Assembly: GCF_017377395.1 (NCBI RefSeq)
Contig: NZ_CP061800.1
Location: 4,671,633-4,735,632, forward strand
Source of the DNA: Desulfonema magnum
GTDB taxonomy: Bacteria > Desulfobacterota > Desulfobacteria > Desulfobacterales > 4be13
Length of the DNA: 64,000 bases
Direction: 5' to 3'
In this document: piece after piece, positions 27,027 through 36,730 of the stretch
Position numbering within the stretch: the first letter of the stretch is position 1
Layout: each line of letters opens with the position of its first letter
Notes under the pieces: generated by a model
Seen by the model: only the letters and a program-made list of their open reading frames with translations
What the model was told of the DNA's origin: nothing
The model's database searches: none
Position numbers and translations under genes: made by a program

Positions 27027-27614
27027 TTATGTTTTACAGCTTATCGCTCTCCACACCATCTCAAACAGGGTATTTGCCTGGCCGGACAGACTTTCCTTTT
27101 GTCCCCGGGCAATCCACATAAAAAAGGATCGCTGAACCAGTCCGAGTATGAAATCAAGCAATACCCCGGCCCGTACATCTGCATTGAGAACGCCTTCTTT
27201 CTGGCCCTGGCGAAGAACATCTAAAAACAAATTGATCATCTTTTTCTGTTCAAACGTTTTGTCGGTCATCCATGTGTTCATGGGAAGCGTCATAAACAGA
27301 ATTTTGCCCAGTCCCGGATTTTTTTCATAGTAATCCAACTGTACCCAAAAGACTTTTCTCAGTTTTTCTTTCAGGTCTTCTATTCCCTGAAGATGATCAA
27401 TGATTCGTTCCGTCAGTTTCCCCATCCAAATGTCAACACACGCAAACAACAGTCCTTCTTTGCTGCCATAATAAGTGTAAATCGTGCTGAAACTGACGCC
27501 CGCCCTTTTAGCAATTTCTCTTATATTTGCTTTATGGAAATCTGACTCAGAAAAAATTTCCAGAACGGCCGCCTCAAGTCGCTTATGAATATCGGGCCTG
27601 AGTTCGCTGAACAT
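27027..27614 (-). CDS. TetR/AcrR-family transcriptional regulator
   Basis: About 195 residues. N-terminal HTH of the TetR type: RLEAAVLEIFSESDFHKANI, then REIAKRAGVSFSTIYTYYGS, then KEGLL. The C-terminal ligand domain is helical (LKEKLRKVFWVQLDYYEKNP). Start taken at ATG 27614; a TTG at 27650 is an in-frame alternative and neither has a clear ribosome site. It is encoded just upstream of the mutase gene on the same strand, so it may control the methylmalonyl-CoA cluster in response to an acyl-CoA. That is positional inference only. Confidence 0.85.
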   Translation of the reverse strand: MFSELRPDIHKRLEAAVLEIFSESDFHKANIREIAKRAGVSFSTIYTYYGSKEGLLFACVDIWMGKLTERIIDHLQGIEDLKEKLRKVFWVQLDYYEKNPGLGKILFMTLPMNTWMTDKTFEQKKMINLFLDVLRQGQKEGVLNADVRAGVLLDFILGLVQRSFFMWIARGQKESLSGQANTLFEMVWRAISCKT

Positions 27615-27650
27615 TGTTTTTGTTTGTGTTTTATTTTTTTCTGTCAACAA

Positions 27651-27915
27651 AATAGTTACTCAAATAACATATTGAAATTAAAATATTTATATATATGAAG
27701 ACTGATAACCGGATGAGGGTCTTAAAGCGTCTGATACAATATTGTTCTGATAATATCTACCACATAACCTTCTTATAATAAAATATATTTCATAAAAGCA
27801 CGAGTAAATTGACAAAGAATCAGAACATTGTTCTTGTCTTCCTTCTTAAATCAAATGAAATCTGTCTGTCAAGAATAAAATAGTTAAAAATAAAAAAAAT
27901 GAATGCCCATCATCA
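27651..27915. other. AT-rich gap before the ISAzo13 pair
   Basis: Very AT-rich, with no ORF and no repeat family recognised. It probably holds the TetR promoter, and ends at the outer end of the first ISAzo13 copy. Confidence 0.5.
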
Positions 27916-29297
27916 TTTAGGAATGAGCATGAAATAATATGCCCATTTTGATTTTTATATGTTAAAAAATTGCGTAATCCTGTAAAGTGTATTTCAAAAT
28001 CACTTTATCAAAAGGAGATTATTATGCAACCCTATTCCTTAGAAGTAGAAGAAATCATGCGGCGATACTATGAGAGTCTGAATGAAAAAGACCGCCGGCG
28101 ATATGCCGGTATTGAAGCTTTGAAATTGGGACATGGCGGACAAAATTATATTGCCAAAGTCTTGGGTTGCAGCAGGCGGACTGTGCGCAAAGGAGCGATC
28201 GAAGTAAGCGGCCTGCCCGGACACATCGTAGCAAAACAAATTGGAAAATCTCCTGCTGAATCTTCTGAAATACGTAAAAAAGGTGGCGGACGCAAACAGT
28301 ATCTGACTGAGCACCCTGAAATAGACGAGCAGTTTTTGAATGTGGTGCGTGAGCATACAGCAGGAGATCCGATGGATGAAAAGGTACGATGGACAAATCT
28401 GAGGGAGTGGGAAATCGCGGAGGCTCTGGAAAAAAAATACGGAGTAAAAGTGAGTCGTAACATTGTCCGTCAATTGCTCAAAAAGCATGACTATCGGTTG
28501 CGTAAAGCTCAGAAACGCAAACCTATGAAAAAAAACGTACCAGATCGCGACGCTCAGTTTGACAATATTTTGAAACTCAGATCAGAATACCGGAAGGCCG
28601 GTAATCCCGTTATCAGCATGGATACCAAGAAAAAAGAATATCTTGGAAATTTTTACAGGAAAGGCCGACTATATACGCTGGAGGAATTGCAAGTTTTCGA
28701 TCATGATTTTACAAGTTTTGCCGAAGGTGTCATAATTCCGCATTGTTTTTATGACCTGCGACTCAATATCGGGTATGTTCAGGTGGGAACAAGTCATGAT
28801 ACCAGTGAATTTGCCTGTGACAGTTTCCGTCATTGGTGGTATGGTTACGGTTGCCGAATATATCCAAATGCCACGTCAGTTTTGATATTGTGCGATGGTG
28901 GCGGCAGCAACAGTTCCCGACATTACCTTTTCAAACAAGATTTACAAATTCTGGCGGATGAAATCGGGATTGAAATCCGAATCGCTCATTACCCGCCCTA
29001 TTGTTCCAAATTTAATCCGATCGAACATCGCCTGTTTCCTCATATTACTCGTGCGTGTCAGGGAGTAATCTTTTCAAGTTTGGAGGTGGTGACTGATCTG
29101 ATAGCCAAAACACATACCAAAAAAGGTTTAAAAGTCTTTGTCCATGTTATTGATAAAGTCTATGAAACCGGTCGAAAAGTTGCTGAAACTTTTAAATCAG
29201 AAATGCGAATTGTATTCGACAAAATTTTACCCAAATGGAATTATCGTGCAATTCCAATAAATTAAAATGGGAAAGTTATTTAATACCGATTCCTTAA
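27916..29297 (+). mobile_element. ISAzo13-family insertion sequence, copy A
   Basis: 1382 bp. Imperfect terminal repeats start tttaggaatgagcatgaaat (outer) and ttaaggaatcggtattaaat (inner, read inward), both leading into a shared cccattttnatt tract. It carries one transposase gene. It is an exact inverted copy of 29347-30728. Confidence 0.9.
28024..29265 (+). CDS. ISAzo13-family transposase (copy A)
   Basis: 413 residues from ATG 28024 (MQPYSLEVEEIM), which follows AAAGGAG; the frame is open back to 27970 without a better start. The N-terminal HTH region has GHGGQNYIAKVLGCSRRTVR. The DDE catalytic core has ISMDTKKKEYLGNF (first Asp), SVLILCDGGGSNSSRH (second Asp) and KFNPIEHRLFP (Glu), the arrangement of the Rhodopirellula/ISAzo13 transposase family. 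Full length and apparently intact. Identical in sequence to the protein encoded at 29379-30620 on the other strand. Confidence 0.92.
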   Translation: MQPYSLEVEEIMRRYYESLNEKDRRRYAGIEALKLGHGGQNYIAKVLGCSRRTVRKGAIEVSGLPGHIVAKQIGKSPAESSEIRKKGGGRKQYLTEHPEIDEQFLNVVREHTAGDPMDEKVRWTNLREWEIAEALEKKYGVKVSRNIVRQLLKKHDYRLRKAQKRKPMKKNVPDRDAQFDNILKLRSEYRKAGNPVISMDTKKKEYLGNFYRKGRLYTLEELQVFDHDFTSFAEGVIIPHCFYDLRLNIGYVQVGTSHDTSEFACDSFRHWWYGYGCRIYPNATSVLILCDGGGSNSSRHYLFKQDLQILADEIGIEIRIAHYPPYCSKFNPIEHRLFPHITRACQGVIFSSLEVVTDLIAKTHTKKGLKVFVHVIDKVYETGRKVAETFKSEMRIVFDKILPKWNYRAIPIN

Positions 29298-29346
29298 CAG
29301 AGCAAATTTTAGGGACAGGGAAAATGCCGTGCCGAAAAAATCCAAA

Positions 29347-30728
29347 TTAAGGAATCGGTATTAAATAACTTTCCCATTTTAATTTATTGGAATTGCACGA
29401 TAATTCCATTTGGGTAAAATTTTGTCGAATACAATTCGCATTTCTGATTTAAAAGTTTCAGCAACTTTTCGACCGGTTTCATAGACTTTATCAATAACAT
29501 GGACAAAGACTTTTAAACCTTTTTTGGTATGTGTTTTGGCTATCAGATCAGTCACCACCTCCAAACTTGAAAAGATTACTCCCTGACACGCACGAGTAAT
29601 ATGAGGAAACAGGCGATGTTCGATCGGATTAAATTTGGAACAATAGGGCGGGTAATGAGCGATTCGGATTTCAATCCCGATTTCATCCGCCAGAATTTGT
29701 AAATCTTGTTTGAAAAGGTAATGTCGGGAACTGTTGCTGCCGCCACCATCGCACAATATCAAAACTGACGTGGCATTTGGATATATTCGGCAACCGTAAC
29801 CATACCACCAATGACGGAAACTGTCACAGGCAAATTCACTGGTATCATGACTTGTTCCCACCTGAACATACCCGATATTGAGTCGCAGGTCATAAAAACA
29901 ATGCGGAATTATGACACCTTCGGCAAAACTTGTAAAATCATGATCGAAAACTTGCAATTCCTCCAGCGTATATAGTCGGCCTTTCCTGTAAAAATTTCCA
30001 AGATATTCTTTTTTCTTGGTATCCATGCTGATAACGGGATTACCGGCCTTCCGGTATTCTGATCTGAGTTTCAAAATATTGTCAAACTGAGCGTCGCGAT
30101 CTGGTACGTTTTTTTTCATAGGTTTGCGTTTCTGAGCTTTACGCAACCGATAGTCATGCTTTTTGAGCAATTGACGGACAATGTTACGACTCACTTTTAC
30201 TCCGTATTTTTTTTCCAGAGCCTCCGCGATTTCCCACTCCCTCAGATTTGTCCATCGTACCTTTTCATCCATCGGATCTCCTGCTGTATGCTCACGCACC
30301 ACATTCAAAAACTGCTCGTCTATTTCAGGGTGCTCAGTCAGATACTGTTTGCGTCCGCCACCTTTTTTACGTATTTCAGAAGATTCAGCAGGAGATTTTC
30401 CAATTTGTTTTGCTACGATGTGTCCGGGCAGGCCGCTTACTTCGATCGCTCCTTTGCGCACAGTCCGCCTGCTGCAACCCAAGACTTTGGCAATATAATT
30501 TTGTCCGCCATGTCCCAATTTCAAAGCTTCAATACCGGCATATCGCCGGCGGTCTTTTTCATTCAGACTCTCATAGTATCGCCGCATGATTTCTTCTACT
30601 TCTAAGGAATAGGGTTGCATAATAATCTCCTTTTGATAAAGTGATTTTGAAATACACTTTACAGGATTACGCAATTTTTTAACATATAAAAATCAAAATG
30701 GGCATATTATTTCATGCTCATTCCTAAA
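29347..30728 (-). mobile_element. ISAzo13-family insertion sequence, copy B
   Basis: Exact reverse complement of 27916-29297. The two inner ends are separated by only 49 bp (29298-29346). Its outer end borders the LVIVD-repeat pseudogene. Confidence 0.9.
29379..30620 (-). CDS. ISAzo13-family transposase (copy B)
   Basis: Identical 413-residue protein to copy A, on the opposite strand, with the same ribosome site before ATG 30620 and the same three catalytic motifs. The two genes converge on the 49-bp spacer, so their transcripts would overlap as perfect antisense partners if either reads through the inner ends. Confidence 0.92.
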   Translation of the reverse strand: MQPYSLEVEEIMRRYYESLNEKDRRRYAGIEALKLGHGGQNYIAKVLGCSRRTVRKGAIEVSGLPGHIVAKQIGKSPAESSEIRKKGGGRKQYLTEHPEIDEQFLNVVREHTAGDPMDEKVRWTNLREWEIAEALEKKYGVKVSRNIVRQLLKKHDYRLRKAQKRKPMKKNVPDRDAQFDNILKLRSEYRKAGNPVISMDTKKKEYLGNFYRKGRLYTLEELQVFDHDFTSFAEGVIIPHCFYDLRLNIGYVQVGTSHDTSEFACDSFRHWWYGYGCRIYPNATSVLILCDGGGSNSSRHYLFKQDLQILADEIGIEIRIAHYPPYCSKFNPIEHRLFPHITRACQGVIFSSLEVVTDLIAKTHTKKGLKVFVHVIDKVYETGRKVAETFKSEMRIVFDKILPKWNYRAIPIN

Positions 30729-32038
30729 GTGACGCTGACAGGTAACGGATTTGATGAGGATACCAAGTTTTTAATGTATCCGGATATAGGGAACAGAAAA
30801 ATGGTCATGGGGTCCCTATATATGGAAGGACTTCCTTATAGTGTCGCTGTTTCGGACGATAAAGCTTATGTGGGGTGCGGATACGAACCTGGGCTTCAGG
30901 TGATAGATATAAGCGACCCGGAAAATCCGCAGACCATCGCCTATGTGAAGACTCCGAGTACCGCTCGTAGTGTCGCCATATCAGAGGATAAAGCCTATGT
31001 TGCGTATGATGATGACTGGGGGAGGCCTGCCGGACTTCAGGTGATAGATATAAGCGATGCGAAAAATCCCATTACCATAGCGTCCGTGGATACTCAGAGT
31101 ATTGCTTATGGTGTGGCCGTTTCGAATGACAAAGTTTATTTAGCAGGGAGCGGCGATCTCAAGGTAATAGATATAAGCGACCCAAAAAATCCTAGTATGA
31201 TCGGATATCTGGATACTCTGGATAGTGCTTTTGATATCACAGTTTCGGATGGCAAAGCTTATGTAGCAGACGGGGAGAGCGGCCTTCAGGTTAATAGACA
31301 TAAGTGACCCGAAAAACCCGACTATCATTGGCTCTGTGGATACTCCGGATAGTGCCTACGATGTGGCTGTTTTGGATGGAAAAGCCTATGTGACGGACAC
31401 TGACAGTGGGCTTCAGGTGATAGATATAAGCGATCCGGAAGACCCGATTATCATTGGCTCCGTGGATACGCCCGGACTTGCAGCCAAAGTCACTGTTGTG
31501 AATGGTAAAGCTTATGTGGCGGATGGGGAGAGTGGCCTTCAGGTTATAGACATCACTGACCCAATAAATCCGACTGTCATCGCGTCTGTGGATCCTCCGG
31601 GCTTTGCTTCAAGTGTCACGGTTTCGGACGGCAAAGCTTATGTGACTAATATTAGTTTTGATGAGCATGATTGGACTGGGCTTCAGGTGATAAATATCAG
31701 TGATCTGACAAATTCGAAGGTCACTGGCTCTGCGGATACTCCGGATTTTGCTTCGGATGTCACAATTTCAGATGGAAAGGCTTATGTGGCAGACGGGGAG
31801 AGCGGACTTCAGGTGATAGATATAAGCGATCCGACACATCCGATTATCATCGGGTTTGCAGATACCCCGGGTTATGCTCGAAGCGTCACAGTTTCAGATG
31901 GAAAGGCTTACATGGCAGACGGAGACAGCGGGCTTCAGGTAATAGATATAAGCGATCCGGCACATCCGATCATTATCGGTTCTGTAGATACCCCTGGCGA
32001 TGCTCTTTGCCTCGCAGTTTCGGAGGACATGGCTTATG
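30729..32038 (+). pseudogene. LVIVD-repeat beta-propeller protein, frameshifted and interrupted
   Basis: About ten copies of a roughly 37-residue motif, consensus GLQVIDISDPxxPxxIG plus VDTPGxAxxVxVSDGKAYVAD, the LVIVD repeat expected to fold as a beta-propeller on exported or surface proteins. An extra base near 31290 (caggttaatagac where sister repeats have caggttatagac) shifts the frame and ends the first part at 31307; the second part resumes and runs on into the IS5-like element at 32039. The apparent start codon at 30714 belongs to the ISAzo13 end, so the true N-terminus and any signal peptide are lost. Three independent lesions make it non-functional. Confidence 0.85.
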
Positions 32039-33709
32039 TAGTATCTGCTGAATTTCTCTTTTCTATTGCTTTTCCATAGTGTTATATGATATTTTTTAAT
32101 CTTCGCCCTGAGAGGCTCCGAGAGTCTTATCCGTAATTTATGACAAAATTGTAACACGGAGGCAATAAAATGATTGAAAAAAAATTTGAGGAAGCTTTCA
32201 CTCCGGAATGGGTAAAAAAGAATATAACCGATCTGACCAATGAACTTGTCATTCTGCGAAAGGTTATTCCGTGGCAGAAAATTATAAACAGGCTGACCCG
32301 GTTTTATGACAGCGGCAGGGGCTGTGTCGGTATTTCCCTCCGGACGGTCATCGGCCTGTTTGTTGTTGTGAGGCTCCGGCTGCTCAGTGACAGGGGGGTT
32401 GTCAGCCAGGTCAGGGAAAACCGTTATATTCAGTATTTCTGCAATGTCCCTGATGAAAAACTGAAAACTTTCATACATGACAGCGGTCTTTGCAAAATAC
32501 GGCGGCGGCCCGGAGAGGAGGGAATTGCCGTTATCGAATCGGAAATATTCGATATGCTGCGTCTTGCCGGTGTCATAAAAGGCGACTGTATGCTGACAGA
32601 TTCGACAGTTCTGCCTGCCGATATAATTTACCCCACGGATATCGGACTGATTTTTAAAGCATTCGGGAAGATGAGACATTTTGCCGAAACTCACGGCATT
32701 CCCCTGTGGTGGGATGACAGGGAAATAAAGGAGCTTTGGCGTGAATATAATCTGAATAGGAATAAAAATGAGATTCCGGCATATTTCTTTGAATTTGCGC
32801 TGATTTTCGTCAGCGCTCTCCGTACGTTCGGGGACAGGGTCGGAAATCTTACGGCTTCGGGCGGCGAAAAAGAAAAAGCCCTGCGGCTGCTCGCGCTCCT
32901 GACACTGCTTAACGAAAAGAACGAACAGAAAATTGCCGGAGAGAGGCATATAAAAAATCGGACAGTTTCCCTTGACGAGCCCGAGGCCCGTCCGATAAAA
33001 AAAGGGAAAAAACATCCTGACTGCGAATTCGGAACAACTCTTCAGATGTCGTTCAATCGTCAGGGATTTATGGTCACGGTGGAAAATTTCATCGGAAAAC
33101 CTGATGACAGCACTCTCTGGCCCGCGACATCCGAACTCTTTATAAAAAGGATGGGAGAGATTCCCGAATTCGCAATCGGAGATCAGGGATACCGGAGCGT
33201 CGCAAATCTGAGCATACCCGGAGGAACAGAGCATATTTTTCTCGGCAGAAGCTCCGATGTTGCCGAAGAAAAAAAGGATTTTTGCCGGAAAGCCCGTTCC
33301 GCCACGGAAGGATTCATCGCCGTTGCAAAAAATATCAGGGGCTTCGGCCGCAGTCTTTACCGGGGCTTCGGCGGAGACCGGATATGGTCTCTTCTGTGTC
33401 AGACCGCCTGCAATCTTAAAAAATTCCTTCAGCTTTATTTCACTGATGAAATAGGAGATGAGAGCCTTAAAACGCTCGGTCTTGCATGATTTCATATTTT
33501 TTTTCGGAAAGCTGTCTTTTATTCCGCTCCGGAATCCGCTATTCCGGGGAAGGGATATCCCTGTCCGAAAAATCGGATTTGCGGCATGCTTTTTCGAAAA
33601 TTTTGTAAAAACCATTAAAAAAAACCTCTGGCCGGAAATCTGAGCCCCCGAACCGGAAGCATATCAGGGTAGCGGGTAATCTGTTCAGAGAAAAATTCAG
33701 CAGATACTA
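32039..33709 (+). mobile_element. Complete IS5-like (DUF772-type) insertion sequence
   Basis: Inverted termini tagtatctgctgaattt (32039-32055) and aaattcagcagatacta (ending 33709). TA is found at both outer edges and may be a 2-bp target duplication. It contains one intact transposase gene. Its flanks belong to unrelated genes (an LVIVD propeller on the left, a toxin tail on the right). Confidence 0.85.
32170..33489 (+). CDS. IS5-superfamily transposase
   Basis: 439 residues. The N-terminal DUF772-like region has LRTVIGLFVVVRLRLLSDRG followed by ENRYIQYFCNV. The catalytic core has MLTDSTVLPADIIYPTD (first Asp), EFAIGDQGYRS (second Asp) and SATEGFIAVAKN (Glu), consistent with the IS5/IS1182-like DDE fold. 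An ACGGAGG site precedes the ATG. Intact and therefore potentially active. The truncated copy at 7815-8788 is nearly identical, indicating recent movement. Confidence 0.88.
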   Translation: MIEKKFEEAFTPEWVKKNITDLTNELVILRKVIPWQKIINRLTRFYDSGRGCVGISLRTVIGLFVVVRLRLLSDRGVVSQVRENRYIQYFCNVPDEKLKTFIHDSGLCKIRRRPGEEGIAVIESEIFDMLRLAGVIKGDCMLTDSTVLPADIIYPTDIGLIFKAFGKMRHFAETHGIPLWWDDREIKELWREYNLNRNKNEIPAYFFEFALIFVSALRTFGDRVGNLTASGGEKEKALRLLALLTLLNEKNEQKIAGERHIKNRTVSLDEPEARPIKKGKKHPDCEFGTTLQMSFNRQGFMVTVENFIGKPDDSTLWPATSELFIKRMGEIPEFAIGDQGYRSVANLSIPGGTEHIFLGRSSDVAEEKKDFCRKARSATEGFIAVAKNIRGFGRSLYRGFGGDRIWSLLCQTACNLKKFLQLYFTDEIGDESLKTLGLA

Positions 33710-33822
33710 ATTACCGGATTGTCTATAAATTGCAGGGAGAAAAAGTATTTATTGTGGCAGTGACGCACGGAAGTGTGGATATCACCAGAAAGTCGAAAAG
33801 AGAACGCTGGGAAATAGGCTGA
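33709..33822 (+). pseudogene. C-terminal remnant of a RelE/ParE-type toxin
   Basis: In-frame from the IS edge: NYRIVYKLQGEKVFIVAVTH, then G S V D I T R K S K R E R W E I G and a stop. The YRIVY...VFIVxVxHG pattern is the last two strands of the RelE/ParE mRNase/gyrase-toxin fold. The N-terminal two thirds and any antitoxin are gone, removed at the insertion-sequence boundary. Too short to be functional. Confidence 0.7.
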
Positions 33823-34108
33823 AGCGAAGGTTGTCACACTGAATCTGCATGGATTAAAAATAAGAAAAGGGATGGTGTTCTGATTCTGGATATACCCTGA
33901 TATTCACTTTATTGATTCAGATGGTTATAAAGTTTATATCCAGTTTTAGAACACAACCCTAATTTTCAAGCCGGATTCCGATTTGAAGTGAGAAATAAAA
34001 AAACTCTGATTCCGTTATATTGAAAAGATAATGCAGTGAGGACAACGCGTCCCCACCTGACTGATTTGACATAATTTGTTTGAACACCTGAATCTGAAAA
34101 GGCGAGAA
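33823..34108. other. Intergenic region with an imperfect inverted repeat
   Basis: gtgttctgattctggatata (33873-33892) is mirrored by tatatccagttttagaacac (about 33934-33953), spaced by about 40 bp, possibly a small non-autonomous element. The remainder is likely the nqr promoter region. No gene is seen. Confidence 0.5.
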
Positions 34109-35446
34109 ATGATTACCATCAGCGTTAAAAAAGGCTACAAATTAAGTATTGAGGGAGTACCCTCATCTGAGTCGGAGGAACTGGCAAAACCGGCGAGCGT
34201 GGCGGTTTTGCCGGAACGGATTCCGTTTATAAAGCCGCGTCTGCTGGTCCAAACTGGGGACAGAGTGAAAATCGGTTCTGTCCTTTTTGAAGACAAGCGG
34301 AATCCTGATATTAAATTCCTGTCCCCGGGCGGGGGAGAAATTGCGGATATCCGTTTCGGTCCACGCCGGGTTATCAAAGAAATTGTGATCAGAACGGATG
34401 ACGAGGAAGCATCCGAAGAATTTGAGGTCATCCCTGAAAACGATCTTAAAAACATTGAACGGGAGAAACTGATAAAAACCATTCTGGACGGCGGATTATG
34501 GCCCCTGATAAGGGGATTTCCTTTTCGGGACATTGCCGCTCCGGATGATATCCCACCGGCCATATTTGTTTCCCTGGGGGCCAGTGAGCCGTTTCAGCCT
34601 GATCCCGAGGTCTGGCTGAAAGGAAAAAAGGAGTTATTTGAATATGGTATCCATATTCTGCAACGTCTGGGGCAGAAGGTCCACGTCTGCGTTTCCCGTG
34701 ACAGTCCGTTTGTTCTGAAAGAATTTAAGTCGCTTATCACTCACATATACAAAGGCGTTTATCCGGCCGATGATCCCGGAGTGTTGCTTTATCATACCAA
34801 AAAGGAGCCTTTGGAAAACCAGTCATGGTATGTCAGCGCCCAGGATGTCCTGCTTTTGGCGCAATTGCTGAAGACCGGAAAGTATCCCATTGAAAGAACG
34901 GTTGTGCTTGCAGGAAGTTCGGCAACAGAGAAAAAACATATCCGAACCCGTCTGGGGGTTCCGCTGGGGCATCTTGCCGATGCGTCCCCTGAAAATAACG
35001 GAACCCGATATGTTGTGGGCGGAATTTTCAGGGGATATACCGCCTCAGAATCATCCCATATGGGATTTTACGAAACTTCTCTGACCTTGCTCCCCGAAGG
35101 CAAAGAAAAGGAGATGTTCGGATTTATAAGGCCCGGGTTTCGCAAACCAAGTTATTCCAGAACATTTTTGTCCTCCCTGAATCCGTCTGCCCTTGCCATG
35201 GACTGCAACCTCCGCGGAGATGTGCGGGCCTGTATTAACTGCGGAAGCTGTGCCAAAGTGTGTCCTGTGGATATTCTGCCCCAGTTTACCATGAAATGTG
35301 TACTCGCGGATGAGGTTGAAGAAGCCTTGGAACATGGCCTGCTGGATTGCGTGGAATGCGGACTTTGCACCTATGTCTGCCCTTCCAAAATAGAACTTTG
35401 TACCACTCTGAAAGACGCTAAGGCAGCCTATTATATTGAGAAGTGA
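34109..35446 (+). CDS. nqrA: NqrA-like subunit retaining two 4Fe-4S motifs
   Basis: 445 residues. The N-terminus is clearly of NqrA type: KGYKLSIEGVPSS, PFIKPRLLVQTGDRVKIGS then LFEDKRNPDIKFLSPGGGEI. Classical NqrA lacks iron-sulfur ligands, but here the C-terminus has two complete sets, C375/C378/C381/C385 (CINCGSCAKVCPVDI) and C414/C417/C420/C424 (CVECGLCTYVCPSKI), as in RnfC. It may therefore be an intermediate between RnfC and NqrA that accepts electrons from ferredoxin or NADH. Start at ATG 34109 (MITISVKKGY). First gene of a three-gene operon. Confidence 0.88.
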   Translation: MITISVKKGYKLSIEGVPSSESEELAKPASVAVLPERIPFIKPRLLVQTGDRVKIGSVLFEDKRNPDIKFLSPGGGEIADIRFGPRRVIKEIVIRTDDEEASEEFEVIPENDLKNIEREKLIKTILDGGLWPLIRGFPFRDIAAPDDIPPAIFVSLGASEPFQPDPEVWLKGKKELFEYGIHILQRLGQKVHVCVSRDSPFVLKEFKSLITHIYKGVYPADDPGVLLYHTKKEPLENQSWYVSAQDVLLLAQLLKTGKYPIERTVVLAGSSATEKKHIRTRLGVPLGHLADASPENNGTRYVVGGIFRGYTASESSHMGFYETSLTLLPEGKEKEMFGFIRPGFRKPSYSRTFLSSLNPSALAMDCNLRGDVRACINCGSCAKVCPVDILPQFTMKCVLADEVEEALEHGLLDCVECGLCTYVCPSKIELCTTLKDAKAAYYIEK

Positions 35447-35545
35447 GAATTTGGAAGCGGGAAGTAAAATCCCATTTCTCACTTTCCCGAATCTCTGTCA
35501 GTTTTTACAAACGTGCCCAAAAACTTGTCGGTTTGAGGTTTTATA

Positions 35546-36730
35546 ATGAAAATAATAAAAAACATTTTCGATTCTCAGCGGAAGCATTTTGACAAACGCG
35601 GAAAATGGGAAAAATTCTACCCTGTTTTTGAAGCCACGGAAACCTTTTTCTTTATCCCGGATCATGTGACCCAAAAAGGCCCGCATGTGCGTGACAGTCT
35701 CGATGTGAAGCGGTTTATGAGCTTTGTGATCCTTGCGCTCATGCCGCCGCTCTTTTTCGGTATTTATAACACCGGGTATCAGTCCAACCTTGTCTCCGGG
35801 CTTCCTCTTGATTTTTTTACGGTATTTTCAAAAGGGCTTTCCATTGTCCTGCCGCTGATTATCGTGTCTTATGCAGTGGGCTTTTTCTGGGAATTTCTCT
35901 TTGCCATTATCCGAAAACATCCCATCAGCGAGGGGCTGCTGGTCACAGGGCTTTTGTTCCCGCTCACGCTTCCTCCCACCATTCCGCTGTGGCAGGCTGC
36001 TGCGGGGATTTCCTTCGGCGTTGTGATCGGCAAGGAAATTTTTGGCGGAACCGGGAGAAATTTTCTGAATCCCGCATTAACCGGAAGAGCCTTTATTTTC
36101 TTTGCATATCCCGGGAAGATGTCCGGTGACAGTGTGTGGACAGTCATGAGCAGCGTGAAAACCAGTGCGGTTGACACATTCAGCGGTGCCACGCCTCTGG
36201 CAATTGCTTCGATTACAGAAACCTATGGAAATATAGAGGCATCTCTGTCAAAAGCAGGTTTTACTTTTTCAACGCTTTTTTGGGGAAATCATACCGGGAG
36301 TATCGGCGAGACGTCCTCATTTTTATGTCTTATCGGAGCGATGATCCTGATCGTTGTGGGCGTTGCAAGCTATAAGATCATTATCGGCGGGGTACTGGGG
36401 GCTCTGATTACCGGAGGGCTTCTGAATCTCATTGCCACGGAAGCCTCTATGCCCTGGCTTTCGCTGAATCCGTTTTATCATCTTGTGATGGGCGGATTTG
36501 CCTTCGGCATAGCGTATATGGCGACTGATCCGGTTTCTGCACCGGGAATGGAAACAGCAAAATGGGTCTATGGATTTGCCATTGGCGCATTGACAATTTT
36601 AATCCGTGTGTTTAATCCCGCGTATCCCGAAGGAGTCATGCTGTCAATTCTTTTCATGAATCTCTTTGCCCCGCTGCTGGATCATTTTGAAATAAAAGTC
36701 AGACTCAGAAGGAGGATAGCAAATGTCTAG
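35546..36730 (+). CDS. nqrB: Na+-NQR subunit B-like membrane protein
   Basis: 394 residues, about ten hydrophobic segments. It matches NqrB in order: GKWEKFYPVFEATETFFFIP, HVRDSLDVKRFM, WEFLFAIIRKHPISEG, FGGTGRNFLNPALTGRAFIF, the covalent-FMN Thr in DTFSGATPLA (Thr216) and MATDPVSAPG / NPAYPEGVML near the end. It forms the membrane ion-pumping core in NQR. 99 nt after nqrA; GAGG before the ATG. Its stop codon overlaps the nqrC start by 8 nt. Confidence 0.92.
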   Translation: MKIIKNIFDSQRKHFDKRGKWEKFYPVFEATETFFFIPDHVTQKGPHVRDSLDVKRFMSFVILALMPPLFFGIYNTGYQSNLVSGLPLDFFTVFSKGLSIVLPLIIVSYAVGFFWEFLFAIIRKHPISEGLLVTGLLFPLTLPPTIPLWQAAAGISFGVVIGKEIFGGTGRNFLNPALTGRAFIFFAYPGKMSGDSVWTVMSSVKTSAVDTFSGATPLAIASITETYGNIEASLSKAGFTFSTLFWGNHTGSIGETSSFLCLIGAMILIVVGVASYKIIIGGVLGALITGGLLNLIATEASMPWLSLNPFYHLVMGGFAFGIAYMATDPVSAPGMETAKWVYGFAIGALTILIRVFNPAYPEGVMLSILFMNLFAPLLDHFEIKVRLRRRIANV

